This document shows, in pieces, positions 16,500 through 23,788 of a stretch of 64,000 bases of DNA. The first letter of the stretch is position 1; each line of letters opens with the position of its first letter. This stretch comes from Rikenellaceae bacterium. GTDB taxonomy: Bacteria > Bacteroidota > Bacteroidia > Bacteroidales > Rikenellaceae. The stretch is from positions 62,001-126,000 of the forward strand of contig CABJAJ010000001.1 of NCBI GenBank assembly GCA_902363575.1, written 5' to 3'. Below the pieces are notes generated by a model. The model was not told where the DNA came from. It saw only the letters and a program-made list of their open reading frames with translations, and did not search any database. Position numbers and translations under genes: made by a program.

Positions 16500-17438
16500 A
16501 TGACTGTCATCGCCCGTGCGGCCGGAATGCCCGCAACCCGCACGCTGTTCGTGCTGCTGCTCGCCGGTTCCTTTTTCGTTTCGCCCGCCCTATCGCTTTT
16601 CGCCGGCATCCTGATGGCCCTCACGCTGGGCAATCCCTTTCCTGCGTGGAGCAAGAAGGTATCCAAACACATGCTCCAGTACTGCGTGGTGGGGTTGGGC
16701 TTCGGCATGAACTTCCACGAGTCGCTGGCCGCCGGACGCGAAGGGATGACCTTCACGATCGTTTCGGTGGCGACGGTCATGGTGGCGGGCGTCATCGCCG
16801 GGCGGCTGCTCCGGGTCGGCCGCAAGGGGGCCTACCTGATTTCGGCGGGCACGGCCATCTGCGGCGGCAGCGCCATTGCGGCAGTGGCTCCGGTGATCGA
16901 TTCGGACGAGAACGAAACCTCCCTCTCGCTGGCCACGATCTTCGTGCTCAACGCCGTGGCCCTCTTCGTCTTTCCCGTCATCGGCCACTGGCTCGAGATG
17001 AGCCAGGTTCACTTCGGGACATGGGCTGCCATCGCCATCCACGACACGAGCTCCGTGGTGGGCGCCGGGTCGGCCTACGGCGAGGAGGCGCTGAAGGTAG
17101 CCACGACGGTCAAGCTCACGCGGGCGCTCTGGATCATCCCCCTGTCGCTGGTTTCGGCGCTCGTATTCCGGCAGAAAGGCAAGAAAGTGCAGGTACCCTG
17201 GTTCATTTTCTGGTTCGTTGCGGCCATGCTCGTGAATACCTACTTCGACCTGCCCGCGCAACTGACGCACGGCATCTCGGTCGCCGCACGAAGCGGCCTC
17301 TCGGCCACGCTCTTTCTGATCGGCGGCGGCCTATCGATCGACGTGATCCGCAAAGTCGGATTCCGCCCCCTGCTGTTGGGCGTGGTGCTCTGGGCGATTA
17401 TCTCGGTCGTCTCGCTCGGTGTGATCCTGATGCTCTGA
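16500..17438 (+). CDS. YeiH/UPF0324-family membrane permease (putative sulfate/anion exporter)
   Basis: The protein has 312 residues from ATG 16500; the 20-residue upstream extension is within the promoter and rejected. It has about 9-10 hydrophobic segments and family-typical GLGFGMNF, SAGTAICGGSAIAAVAPVI and HDTSSVVGAGSAYGEEA motifs. UPF0324 members are inner-membrane proteins described as putative sulfate exporters; in enterobacteria yeiH is controlled by the LysR regulator YeiE. A LysR-family gene occurs 5 kb upstream here, so a regulatory link is possible but unproven. Length is close to the family's 320-350. Confidence 0.85.
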   Translation: MTVIARAAGMPATRTLFVLLLAGSFFVSPALSLFAGILMALTLGNPFPAWSKKVSKHMLQYCVVGLGFGMNFHESLAAGREGMTFTIVSVATVMVAGVIAGRLLRVGRKGAYLISAGTAICGGSAIAAVAPVIDSDENETSLSLATIFVLNAVALFVFPVIGHWLEMSQVHFGTWAAIAIHDTSSVVGAGSAYGEEALKVATTVKLTRALWIIPLSLVSALVFRQKGKKVQVPWFIFWFVAAMLVNTYFDLPAQLTHGISVAARSGLSATLFLIGGGLSIDVIRKVGFRPLLLGVVLWAIISVVSLGVILML

Positions 17439-17460
17439 CAACCGACACTGCTATAAGCGA

Positions 17461-17491
17461 CGGCCCGGCCTTTCAAAGAGAGGTCGGGCCG
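17461..17491. terminator. Bidirectional terminator between permease and acetyltransferase
   Basis: CGGCCCGGCCT (17461-17471) pairs with AGGTCGGGCCG (17481-17491), 10 of 11 positions. It lies between convergent genes, 22 bp after one stop and 6 bp after the other. Confidence 0.7.
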
Positions 17492-17496
17492 CACGG

Positions 17497-18048
17497 TTAC
17501 TGCGCATGGTCGGAGTATTTCAGCACTTCACGATGTACGAAGTCCTCGAATCCGGCCGCCTCCTGGCGACCGAGCGGTCCCGGATAGCTCATCAGCACCA
17601 GGCGGTGGGGCTGGAACGGCCGGCGGAACGAGGGGTGGATATACAGGTAGGGATTGGTCACGAAGCCGTTGCGCTCGTAGAATCCCTGTCGGCGAATCGA
17701 AATTTCATCCTCCGGGGGATCGATCTCCAGAACGACCCGGCCCGCTTCACGGCAGAACGCACGGAGCACCTTCGAGCCCAGGTCGCGCCCCCGCATGGCG
17801 GGCGATACGGCCAGATGTTCGAGATAGCGGTAGGCAGGGTCGCGCCAGTGGAAAAGCAGGCCGGCAGGCCGGCCATCGACCCAGATGCCGTCGGCCCGGA
17901 ACAGCGGGTCGCCCAACGCCCGCCGGTAGCCCTCCACCGGCCACTGCTCGGGCAGGGGAAACGATTGCGCATAGATGGCCATGATCTCGTCCCACCCCGC
18001 ATCGGCGGTGGAGTGAAAAGGTTTCAATTCAAATTCGGTACGCTCCAT
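17497..18048 (-). CDS. GNAT-family N-acetyltransferase
   Basis: The 183-residue protein has the GNAT fold: the acetyl-CoA site is seen in LEHLAVSPAMRGRDLGSKVL (motif A, R/Q-x-x-G-x-G/A-like) and the C-terminal GFYERNGFVTNPYLYIHPSF (motif B). It transfers acetyl from acetyl-CoA to an unknown amine substrate. It stands alone on the minus strand, with a -7-like TATCTTGG about 20 bp upstream of the ATG (about 18066-18073). Substrate cannot be predicted from sequence. Confidence 0.85.
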   Translation of the reverse strand: MERTEFELKPFHSTADAGWDEIMAIYAQSFPLPEQWPVEGYRRALGDPLFRADGIWVDGRPAGLLFHWRDPAYRYLEHLAVSPAMRGRDLGSKVLRAFCREAGRVVLEIDPPEDEISIRRQGFYERNGFVTNPYLYIHPSFRRPFQPHRLVLMSYPGPLGRQEAAGFEDFVHREVLKYSDHAQ

Positions 18049-18219
18049 TCGTTCACTTTTCGGCCAAGATAGTGCAAATTCCGTTCAAATGCAACGACGC
18101 ACCTCCGTGCGGCGGTGCATGTCGTCCCGTCGGCCGGCAGAACGTGCGGCCCGAACCGTGTCCCGAAAGGCGGAATATACACTTTTTTGTGCCGTAAAGC
18201 CACAAAAAATGCGAAAACA

Positions 18220-18249
18220 TTTGGGGGGGGGAATTTTTGATTAAATTTG
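18220..18249 (+). promoter_or_regulatory. Promoter with a G9 tract in its spacer (possible phase-variable switch)
   Basis: TTTG (18220-18223) and TAAATTTG (18242-18249) form a -33/-7 pair with an 18-nt spacer. The spacer begins with the rest of a G9 run (18223-18231). The start codon of the lipoprotein operon is 28 nt after the -7 box. A gain or loss of one G would change the spacer length and probably promoter strength. Confidence 0.65.
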
Positions 18250-18277
18250 TTCCCATCGCATCTAACAGCCCTAAATT

Positions 18278-19441
18278 ATGAAAAAATTCTACGTTTCGCT
18301 TTTCATCCCGATCCTGGCTCTGGCATTGTGTGCGTGCAATGACAAGGATCCGGTGCAGGAAGAGGTGCCCGAACCGACGACGACGCCTCAACCGACGGTT
18401 TACACCAACGCTTCGCTGGTCTATTACGGCGTGGAGTACGACGAAATGCCCTCCAGCCTGTTTGAACTGACGATGTACACCGACATGGAGCTCGACGAAT
18501 CGAGCAACCCCATCGGGCCGGGACACATTCTCCGCGTGAGTTTCAATGCGGAGCTCTTTTCGGACGGAGCCACGGAATTCCCCCTTCCGGCCGCGAAATA
18601 TTACAACGCATCGTCGATATCCGATTTCACGCCCGGGACATTCAACTACGGCTATATGAACCGACTCGACCTCCCCACCGGCGCGGTCGAAGTTCCTGCC
18701 GGCTCGTTCTACGGCCAGATCGCCGAAGGGGAGACTACATTCGACGCCGACCTGCTCACCGACGGCTACTGCGAAGTGACCGTCGCAGCGGACGGCACCT
18801 ACACCGTTTCGGGGGTCATGGTGGGGCAGTTTTCGACCAAGCGCCGGTTCACCTACACCGGCGAACTCAAAACCATCGACCGCAGCGACCACACCCCGGA
18901 GGTGAAGGATTCCACCCTCGAAAGCGACCTGACCCTGACGACGGTGACGAAAGCCCGTCTGCAGGACAGGGGCGACGCTTTCTACCTGCAGGACGAATCC
19001 TACCGCCTGTTTGAACTCTACCTGGCCGAATCCTCGGTGGACCTTACCTCGTCATGGCCCGCGGGCGACGGCAAGCTCATCAGGCTGGAGCTCTTCGTAC
19101 CCTGGACGGCCGACGTGCGCGACGGCGTACCCGCCGGGGTTTATACGGTCGTCCCCAGAATAAACGGCGGCATTTCCCGTACGGACATCGTTCCGGGCAA
19201 CATGCCCGCAGGACTCTCCGGGAAATTCACCTATCCCTCCGGCTGCTGGTACGAAGACCTCTCCGACGGTGTCATGCAGCACTATGCCTGCATTGCCGCC
19301 GGACAGATGACGGTGACCTCCCTGGACGGCGCGACCCGCTTCGAGATCGACCTGCTCGACGCCGAGGGGAACGGAGCGCACCACGTGCGCTGCGACTGGA
19401 CGGGGACCCCCGAGCTTTACAACGTGCCGGCCGCCCAATAG
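18278..19441 (+). CDS. Lipoprotein with two beta-rich modules, unknown function
   Basis: The 387-residue predicted lipoprotein starts MKKFYVSLFIPILALALCAC (lipobox LCAC). After an acidic/proline tether (about residues 22-45) two similar halves of about 165 residues follow: each begins with a YY/LQ strand and 'FELtmY/FELYLA', has an 'L.R(V/L)' strand, a PAG/GVY turn, and ends in a V..DG.T/V.SLDGAT.FE strand with a Y/FTGEL or DWTGTP finish. No named domain is recognised. It opens a three-gene operon with 19528 and 21727 and is driven by the poly-G promoter. Probably outer-membrane anchored and surface-facing. Confidence 0.78.
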   Translation: MKKFYVSLFIPILALALCACNDKDPVQEEVPEPTTTPQPTVYTNASLVYYGVEYDEMPSSLFELTMYTDMELDESSNPIGPGHILRVSFNAELFSDGATEFPLPAAKYYNASSISDFTPGTFNYGYMNRLDLPTGAVEVPAGSFYGQIAEGETTFDADLLTDGYCEVTVAADGTYTVSGVMVGQFSTKRRFTYTGELKTIDRSDHTPEVKDSTLESDLTLTTVTKARLQDRGDAFYLQDESYRLFELYLAESSVDLTSSWPAGDGKLIRLELFVPWTADVRDGVPAGVYTVVPRINGGISRTDIVPGNMPAGLSGKFTYPSGCWYEDLSDGVMQHYACIAAGQMTVTSLDGATRFEIDLLDAEGNGAHHVRCDWTGTPELYNVPAAQ

Positions 19442-19459
19442 CGCTTTGCGAACCATCTC

Positions 19460-19489
19460 CTGCCGGACGGCTTTCACAGCCGTCGGCAG
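19460..19489 (+). other. Intergenic hairpin in the lipoprotein operon
   Basis: CTGCCGGACGGCT (19460-19472) pairs with AGCCGTCGGCAG (19478-19489) with one bulge. There is no U-tract, so it may stabilise or process the mRNA, or act as a partial terminator. Confidence 0.45.
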
Positions 19490-19527
19490 TCCCCATATCC
19501 GAATTGTTTGACTTAAAAAACTAAGGT

Positions 19528-21711
19528 ATGAAAAAGACGTTTACCCTTTTTTTCGCCGCTTTGTTCCTCACAGCGGCCGGTTTTACGGCATGCAGCGACG
19601 ACAAACCCGAACCTCCGGGCCCCGGGCCGGAGAAACCCGTGGCGGGCGAAAACGAATACGGCTACGACGGACAGATCGAAAAGATCCAATCCGTGTATGT
19701 CCTCTCCAACGACTCTGAGACGGCCGTGCTGCTCAGCCCCCAGGCCGGCCTCAAGACCTACCAGGAGTTCCTTGCCGACGGTGTGAAATACCTCCACTTC
19801 CAGGTGGATAACTCCCTCACGGGAAAGACGGTCGATCTGAAAAGCGCGTCCGCGAACTACATGGTCGATAACCGCACGGGGCTGGCCGCCAGCGAGCTGA
19901 CGCGCTTCGACCAGACTTCGTGGAGCTCCGAGCTCTCAGAAGGCTCGTTCCGGATCGCGGTGGGCGAGAAGGAGGCCGAGGTGAGCTTCGCATTCACCCT
20001 GCTTTCGGGCAACGTGTTCCAGGGCAAGTACAAAGGCGCCTACGCCACCGAGTCCAAACCGGTAGCCACCGACTCCTATTCGTTCGACGGGACGAAAGCG
20101 GAGCTCAAATCGGTGCTGGTCATGACGCTGGGCAACATGATTTACATGTATATGAGCCCCCAGGAAGGATTGCTCACGCAGGGTGATTTCTCCTCCAGCG
20201 ACAATTACCTGCTCCTGGGTATCGATCAGTCCATGACCGGCCGCGACATCGACGTGACGGCCGTGGACGACGGCTGGGCATTCTACAACATGACCGCACT
20301 GGGCCGCGACGCACTCGAAACCCTCGACCCCTTCACATGGGAGGATGTGGTTTCGGCCGGAATGATGCGCCTCGACCTCACGGAAGATTCCGCTACGGCG
20401 CTCTTTACCTTCACCACGCTCGACGGAGGGAAGATTTTCTCGGGCAACTGCACGGGCGATTACGTGGCTCCGCTCGGAGACAACAGCTACTCTTTCGACG
20501 GGGAGACCGTCGATCTCAAATCGGCATTCTATCTGGAACAGGCCGGCATGAAATACCTCTACCTGAGTCCCGAAGAGGGTCTGACGACGCTCGATCAGTT
20601 CGCCGATTCCAACAACTACCTGCTCATCGCCATCGATCCGTCGCTCGAAGGGGAGCGGGTCGATGTGATGACGGCCACCGATTACTTCGCCTTCTACAAC
20701 ATGTCCAAACTCGGCGCATCCGAGCTCGTAGCGGTCGATCTGGACACCGACTTGCCGGCACTGCTCTCCTCAGGCGAGCTTTCGCTGCTGGTGACCACCT
20801 CGCGCGCCCAGGCGACCTTCTCCTTCACGCTTCTTTCGGGAAAGGTTTTTGAAGGCAGTTACAGCGGCCCTTACGCCAAGAAGGAAATATCCGATGACGC
20901 CGTAATCTACCTCGACGGCGAGGAAAAGCAGATAAACGCCGCATTCTATGAAGAAACGGCCAACGGTGTGGCCTTCTACTTCACGCCGGCAGCGATCGAA
21001 TCGGCCGTTGAACTGGAGGATGTGATTTACTACGTGCGGCTTTATGTCAGCAACCAACTGCTGAACCAGGAGGAGGTCGATATCGAAACCACGAACCGTC
21101 CGTTTGAATTCACCTATGTGAATAACATGACCGGCGAAACCGTTATGATCGAAAACGGCGATACGCAGGGCGCATCGGGTTATTTCTCCGTCATGGAGTT
21201 GGATCCGGGCAGTTACCTCGTCGATTTCGACATGGAAGGGATCGGCGACCACATGATCGCGGGCTTCTACGAGGGGGATTTCATGGTTTACGACACGACG
21301 ATTCCCAACCAGTACGGTCTGGCGGGCGAGACTCCGACGCCGATCCGCTCGGCCCTGATCGACAAGTCGGACCCCGCACGCTATGCGCTCTATTTCTGCT
21401 CGCGCGAAGGCGTCGCCTCCGTCGAGGCGATGGAGGCGGCCGACCCGGTCATCTGCTACCTGACGCCGTCCCTGTTCACGGGCAATCCCATCGGCTTTTC
21501 TTTCGCGCCCGATGATGTGAGCATCGTATATGAAGGGGTGACTTACGACCGGAACTCCACCACCGGCGACAACCCCCTGGCCAACGGCGGCAACGTCGCG
21601 GCAACGCTCAACGGCACCACGGCAACCGTGGATTTCAATGTTTACTTTATCAACCGCTACGAAGCGACCCTCTCGGGGCACTACTCCGGCGAAGTGGTCG
21701 TGGTGGAATAA
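19528..21711 (+). CDS. Lipoprotein with five tandem ~125-residue beta modules
   Basis: The 727-residue predicted lipoprotein starts MKKTFTLFFAALFLTAAGFTAC (lipobox FTAC). The body is five tandem copies of one module, starting near residues 42, 182, 312, 445 and 590. A typical unit opens Y-S-F-D-G-x-x-x-x-L-K-S, continues Y-x-Y-x-S-P-x-x-G-L, then NYLLxxIDxSLxGxxVDV, FAFYNM, and ends F-T-L-L-S-G-K-V-F-x-G-x-Y. Copies 1-3 are close; 4 and 5 are diverged. The next gene encodes a single copy. I recognise no named domain; the regular G-x-F/Y strand endings suggest a beta-barrel or lipocalin-like fold. Copy number could change by recombination between units. Confidence 0.82.
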   Translation: MKKTFTLFFAALFLTAAGFTACSDDKPEPPGPGPEKPVAGENEYGYDGQIEKIQSVYVLSNDSETAVLLSPQAGLKTYQEFLADGVKYLHFQVDNSLTGKTVDLKSASANYMVDNRTGLAASELTRFDQTSWSSELSEGSFRIAVGEKEAEVSFAFTLLSGNVFQGKYKGAYATESKPVATDSYSFDGTKAELKSVLVMTLGNMIYMYMSPQEGLLTQGDFSSSDNYLLLGIDQSMTGRDIDVTAVDDGWAFYNMTALGRDALETLDPFTWEDVVSAGMMRLDLTEDSATALFTFTTLDGGKIFSGNCTGDYVAPLGDNSYSFDGETVDLKSAFYLEQAGMKYLYLSPEEGLTTLDQFADSNNYLLIAIDPSLEGERVDVMTATDYFAFYNMSKLGASELVAVDLDTDLPALLSSGELSLLVTTSRAQATFSFTLLSGKVFEGSYSGPYAKKEISDDAVIYLDGEEKQINAAFYEETANGVAFYFTPAAIESAVELEDVIYYVRLYVSNQLLNQEEVDIETTNRPFEFTYVNNMTGETVMIENGDTQGASGYFSVMELDPGSYLVDFDMEGIGDHMIAGFYEGDFMVYDTTIPNQYGLAGETPTPIRSALIDKSDPARYALYFCSREGVASVEAMEAADPVICYLTPSLFTGNPIGFSFAPDDVSIVYEGVTYDRNSTTGDNPLANGGNVAATLNGTTATVDFNVYFINRYEATLSGHYSGEVVVVE

Positions 21712-21726
21712 CGGACGGACTGGAAT

Positions 21727-22236
21727 ATGAAAAAATTATTGCGCTATATGCTGTGTGCGCTCGCGGGCGCGGCAGCGCTCGGCCTGACGGCCTGCAACGA
21801 TTCCGACGACACCCCGCCGCGAGAGGATCCGGTCGTCGTGCCGCCACCCGAGGCGATCGGCACGTACTCGTTCGACGGCACAAAGGGCGATATCGTGGAC
21901 GGAGTCTATACCGAGGACGATTACGACCTGCAGTTCATCTTCTCCCCGCAGATGATGACCTCCACGATCGAAACCTATTTCATCATCGGCGTGCATCGGT
22001 ATTGGGTCGGACAGACGGTCGATGCCGAGCAGGTTTATCACAACGACGATTATCTCTTCGTGTACGAAGATCCCTGGTACCTCTATACGCAGTACAAAAA
22101 GGTGACCGGAAGCATCTACATCGACCGGAAAGGGGATCGGTTCACGGTGGAGCTCGATCTGCACCTGCACGACGGAAAACCCTTTACAGCCTCCTTCACG
22201 GGCGAGCTCCGCAACGGACTCGATACCGAAGAATAG
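21727..22236 (+). CDS. Single-module lipoprotein of the same family
   Basis: The 169-residue predicted lipoprotein starts MKKLLRYMLCALAGAAALGLTAC (lipobox LTAC). It has a proline-rich tether and one copy of the module repeated in the upstream gene: TYSFDGTKGDIVDGVY, FIFSPQM, YFIIGVHRYWVGQTVDAEQV, and PFTASFTGELRNG as the terminal strand. It follows by 15 bp, so it is the last gene of the 18278-22236 operon. Function unknown. Confidence 0.8.
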   Translation: MKKLLRYMLCALAGAAALGLTACNDSDDTPPREDPVVVPPPEAIGTYSFDGTKGDIVDGVYTEDDYDLQFIFSPQMMTSTIETYFIIGVHRYWVGQTVDAEQVYHNDDYLFVYEDPWYLYTQYKKVTGSIYIDRKGDRFTVELDLHLHDGKPFTASFTGELRNGLDTEE

Positions 22237-22256
22237 GCCTGTACTGCTTACCTGAG

Positions 22257-22288
22257 ACGGCGCCCGGATTACCGGGCGCCGTTTTTTT
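22257..22288 (+). terminator. Strong terminator of the modular lipoprotein operon
   Basis: ACGGCGCCCGG (22257-22267) pairs perfectly with CCGGGCGCCGT (22272-22282) around an ATTA loop, followed by T7. It lies between convergent genes. Confidence 0.9.
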
Positions 22289-22344
22289 CGGCCCTTCTCG
22301 CGCCGGAGCGGATCGATCCGCCGCCGGGCGGAAAGACGCGCCGA

Positions 22345-23031
22345 TCACTGCCCGGATTCCGACCCCGGCACACCGGATTCGTCCGTCGCGGCTCCGATAG
22401 CCGGTTTTTCCCGGGTGCGGATAAACGTTTCATTGACCCCGCGGTCGCGGCGGCGGAACGAATGGAACGTATCGCGCGAGACGCCGAACGTCTTGCAGAT
22501 CGCCGCAATGGTATCCCCCTGGCCGAGCCGCCAGAGAATCTGCTCCCGGTTTTCGCGCAGGATGCGCTGCTTCACGCAGCTTCCCTTGCGCCGGCCCAGC
22601 ACAACCCCTTCGCTGCGGCGCAGGGCGAGCGCCTCCTTGGTGCGCATCGAGATCAGGTTGCGTTCGATTTCGGCCACCAGCCCGAATGCGAAACAGAGCA
22701 CCTTGCTGTTGATGCTGTCGTCGAAGGCATAGCCGTCTTTGGTGCTGTAGAGGACGATCTGCCGCCGCAGGCACAACCCCATGATGGACATGATCTCGGT
22801 GAGCGTGCGGCTCAGCCGCGAGAGCTCCGTGACCACGAGCGTGTCGCCCGGCCGCAGCCGGCGCATCAGCACGCCCAGCTTGCGGTCGCGCTCGTTCTTG
22901 CGGCCGCTCACCGTTTCGGTCACCCAGCGGTCGATGGTGAATCCCCGGCTCTGGGCGAAGCGGCGGATTTCATCCTGTTGGTTTTTGAGGTGTTGTTTTT
23001 CCGTACTGACCCGAAGGTATGCTACAATCAT
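22345..23031 (-). CDS. mpi: Mpi-family serine recombinase (DNA invertase)
   Basis: The protein has 228 residues from the ATG at 23031, reading MIVAYLRVSTEKQ; the catalytic Ser9 lies in the LRVS motif of resolvase/invertases. The YLRVS start, GDTLVVTELSRLSR (catalytic arginines), and AFGLVAEIERNLISMRTKEAL (long E helix) define the serine-recombinase domain (residues 1-140). A C-terminal helix-turn-helix (GDTIAAICKTFGVSRDTFHSF) reads DNA. Sequence type matches the Bacteroides 'master invertase' Mpi, which inverts promoter segments. It is transcribed away from the 23284 operon. A short inverted repeat in the shared upstream region (23115-23125 / 23262-23272) is a candidate local target. Confidence 0.88.
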   Translation of the reverse strand: MIVAYLRVSTEKQHLKNQQDEIRRFAQSRGFTIDRWVTETVSGRKNERDRKLGVLMRRLRPGDTLVVTELSRLSRTLTEIMSIMGLCLRRQIVLYSTKDGYAFDDSINSKVLCFAFGLVAEIERNLISMRTKEALALRRSEGVVLGRRKGSCVKQRILRENREQILWRLGQGDTIAAICKTFGVSRDTFHSFRRRDRGVNETFIRTREKPAIGAATDESGVPGSESGQ

Positions 23032-23078
23032 AATCGTTGAATTTTTCGTACCTGCCCTCCCCAGTACATACAACAAAA

Positions 23079-23099
23079 AACGGACTGAAAAAGTCCGTT
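23079..23099 (-). terminator. Hairpin in the invertase upstream region
   Basis: AACGGACT (23079-23086) pairs with AGTCCGTT (23092-23099) around GAAAA; on the minus strand it is followed by a T6 run (A6 at 23075-23080). It sits 48 bp upstream of the invertase ATG, so it looks like an attenuator of its transcript, or a stop for transcripts entering from the right. Confidence 0.55.
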
Positions 23100-23114
23100 C
23101 ATTCGCGAAAAAAT

Positions 23115-23272
23115 GTTCGTTTAATTGTTCGTATCCAGCTCGCTAATGTAGCGAATAATTTCAAAACGGCAAAATTTCCCGCAAAAATTTTATTTTCAAC
23201 CGCTTGTTTTTTTAAGCATTTCAATCACAAGGCATTGTAAGGATCGTTTTCGCGGGCGTCGATTAAACGAAC
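23115..23272. repeat. 11-bp inverted repeats bracketing 136 bp beside the invertase
   Basis: GTTCGTTTAAT (23115-23125) is the exact reverse complement of ATTAAACGAAC (23262-23272). The bracketed segment has AT-rich -7-like sequences on the minus strand (AATTTTTGC, AAATTTTGC) and a small palindrome TCGCTAATGTAGCGA at about 23140-23154. The right copy ends 11 bp before the ATG of the next operon. This layout resembles an invertible promoter; no alternative orientation can be shown from one sequence. Confidence 0.5.
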
Positions 23273-23283
23273 CTTTAAACCGA

Positions 23284-23781
23284 ATGATGAAAAAACAATG
23301 TTTCGCAGCCTTGCTGGCGGTATTTTGCGCCCTGGGGTGCGTCCACGCCCAGCAGATTCCCGACGTGAAAGTGCGCAACCAGAACGGCGACGTCGTGCAG
23401 ACCCGCTCGCTCGCGGACGGACGCACGCCCGTCATCGTCTCTTTCTGGTCCACGACCTGCAAACCCTGCATCAAGGAGCTCGACGCGATTGCGGAGCAGA
23501 TGGAGGATTGGCTCGAAGAGGCGCAGTTCCGCGTGGCGGCCGTGTCGGTCGATGACGCGCGCTCGGCTTCGCGGGCCCGCTCGCTCGCCGTCGGCCGCGG
23601 CTGGGACGCGCATTTCACGCTTATTTATGACGAAAACCAGGATTTCAAGCGGGCGATGAACGTGACCAACACCCCGCAGGTATTCATTCTGGACAAGAAC
23701 GGCAAGCAGGTTTACGCCCACACGGGCTACATGCCGGGCGGCGAAGCCGAACTGCTCGAAGTAATCAGGAAGCTCAAATAA
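23284..23781 (+). CDS. TlpA/ResA-like thioredoxin-fold protein
   Basis: The 165-residue exported thioredoxin-fold protein begins with signal peptide MMKKQCFAALLAVFCALGC; cleavage could be at the AxA-like VHA or at the Cys as a lipobox. The active site CKPC lies in SFWSTTCKPCIKEL (about residues 54-65) and the cis-Pro loop in NTPQVFILDKNGK. It would reduce or oxidise cysteines of envelope proteins. It is first in an operon with a DUF6029-type barrel (7 bp on), an Omp28-like protein that also has a CxxC thioredoxin motif, and two large lipoproteins. An ATG pair (ATGATG) makes the exact start uncertain by one codon. Confidence 0.9.
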   Translation: MMKKQCFAALLAVFCALGCVHAQQIPDVKVRNQNGDVVQTRSLADGRTPVIVSFWSTTCKPCIKELDAIAEQMEDWLEEAQFRVAAVSVDDARSASRARSLAVGRGWDAHFTLIYDENQDFKRAMNVTNTPQVFILDKNGKQVYAHTGYMPGGEAELLEVIRKLK

Positions 23782-23788
23782 CGGCGGC

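Noticed and set aside
22345..22400. Possibility that the invertase C-terminus was a frameshifted extension
   Set aside because: The tail after the HTH (about 25 residues) is low-complexity but ends cleanly before a shared terminator; there is no sign of a frameshift.
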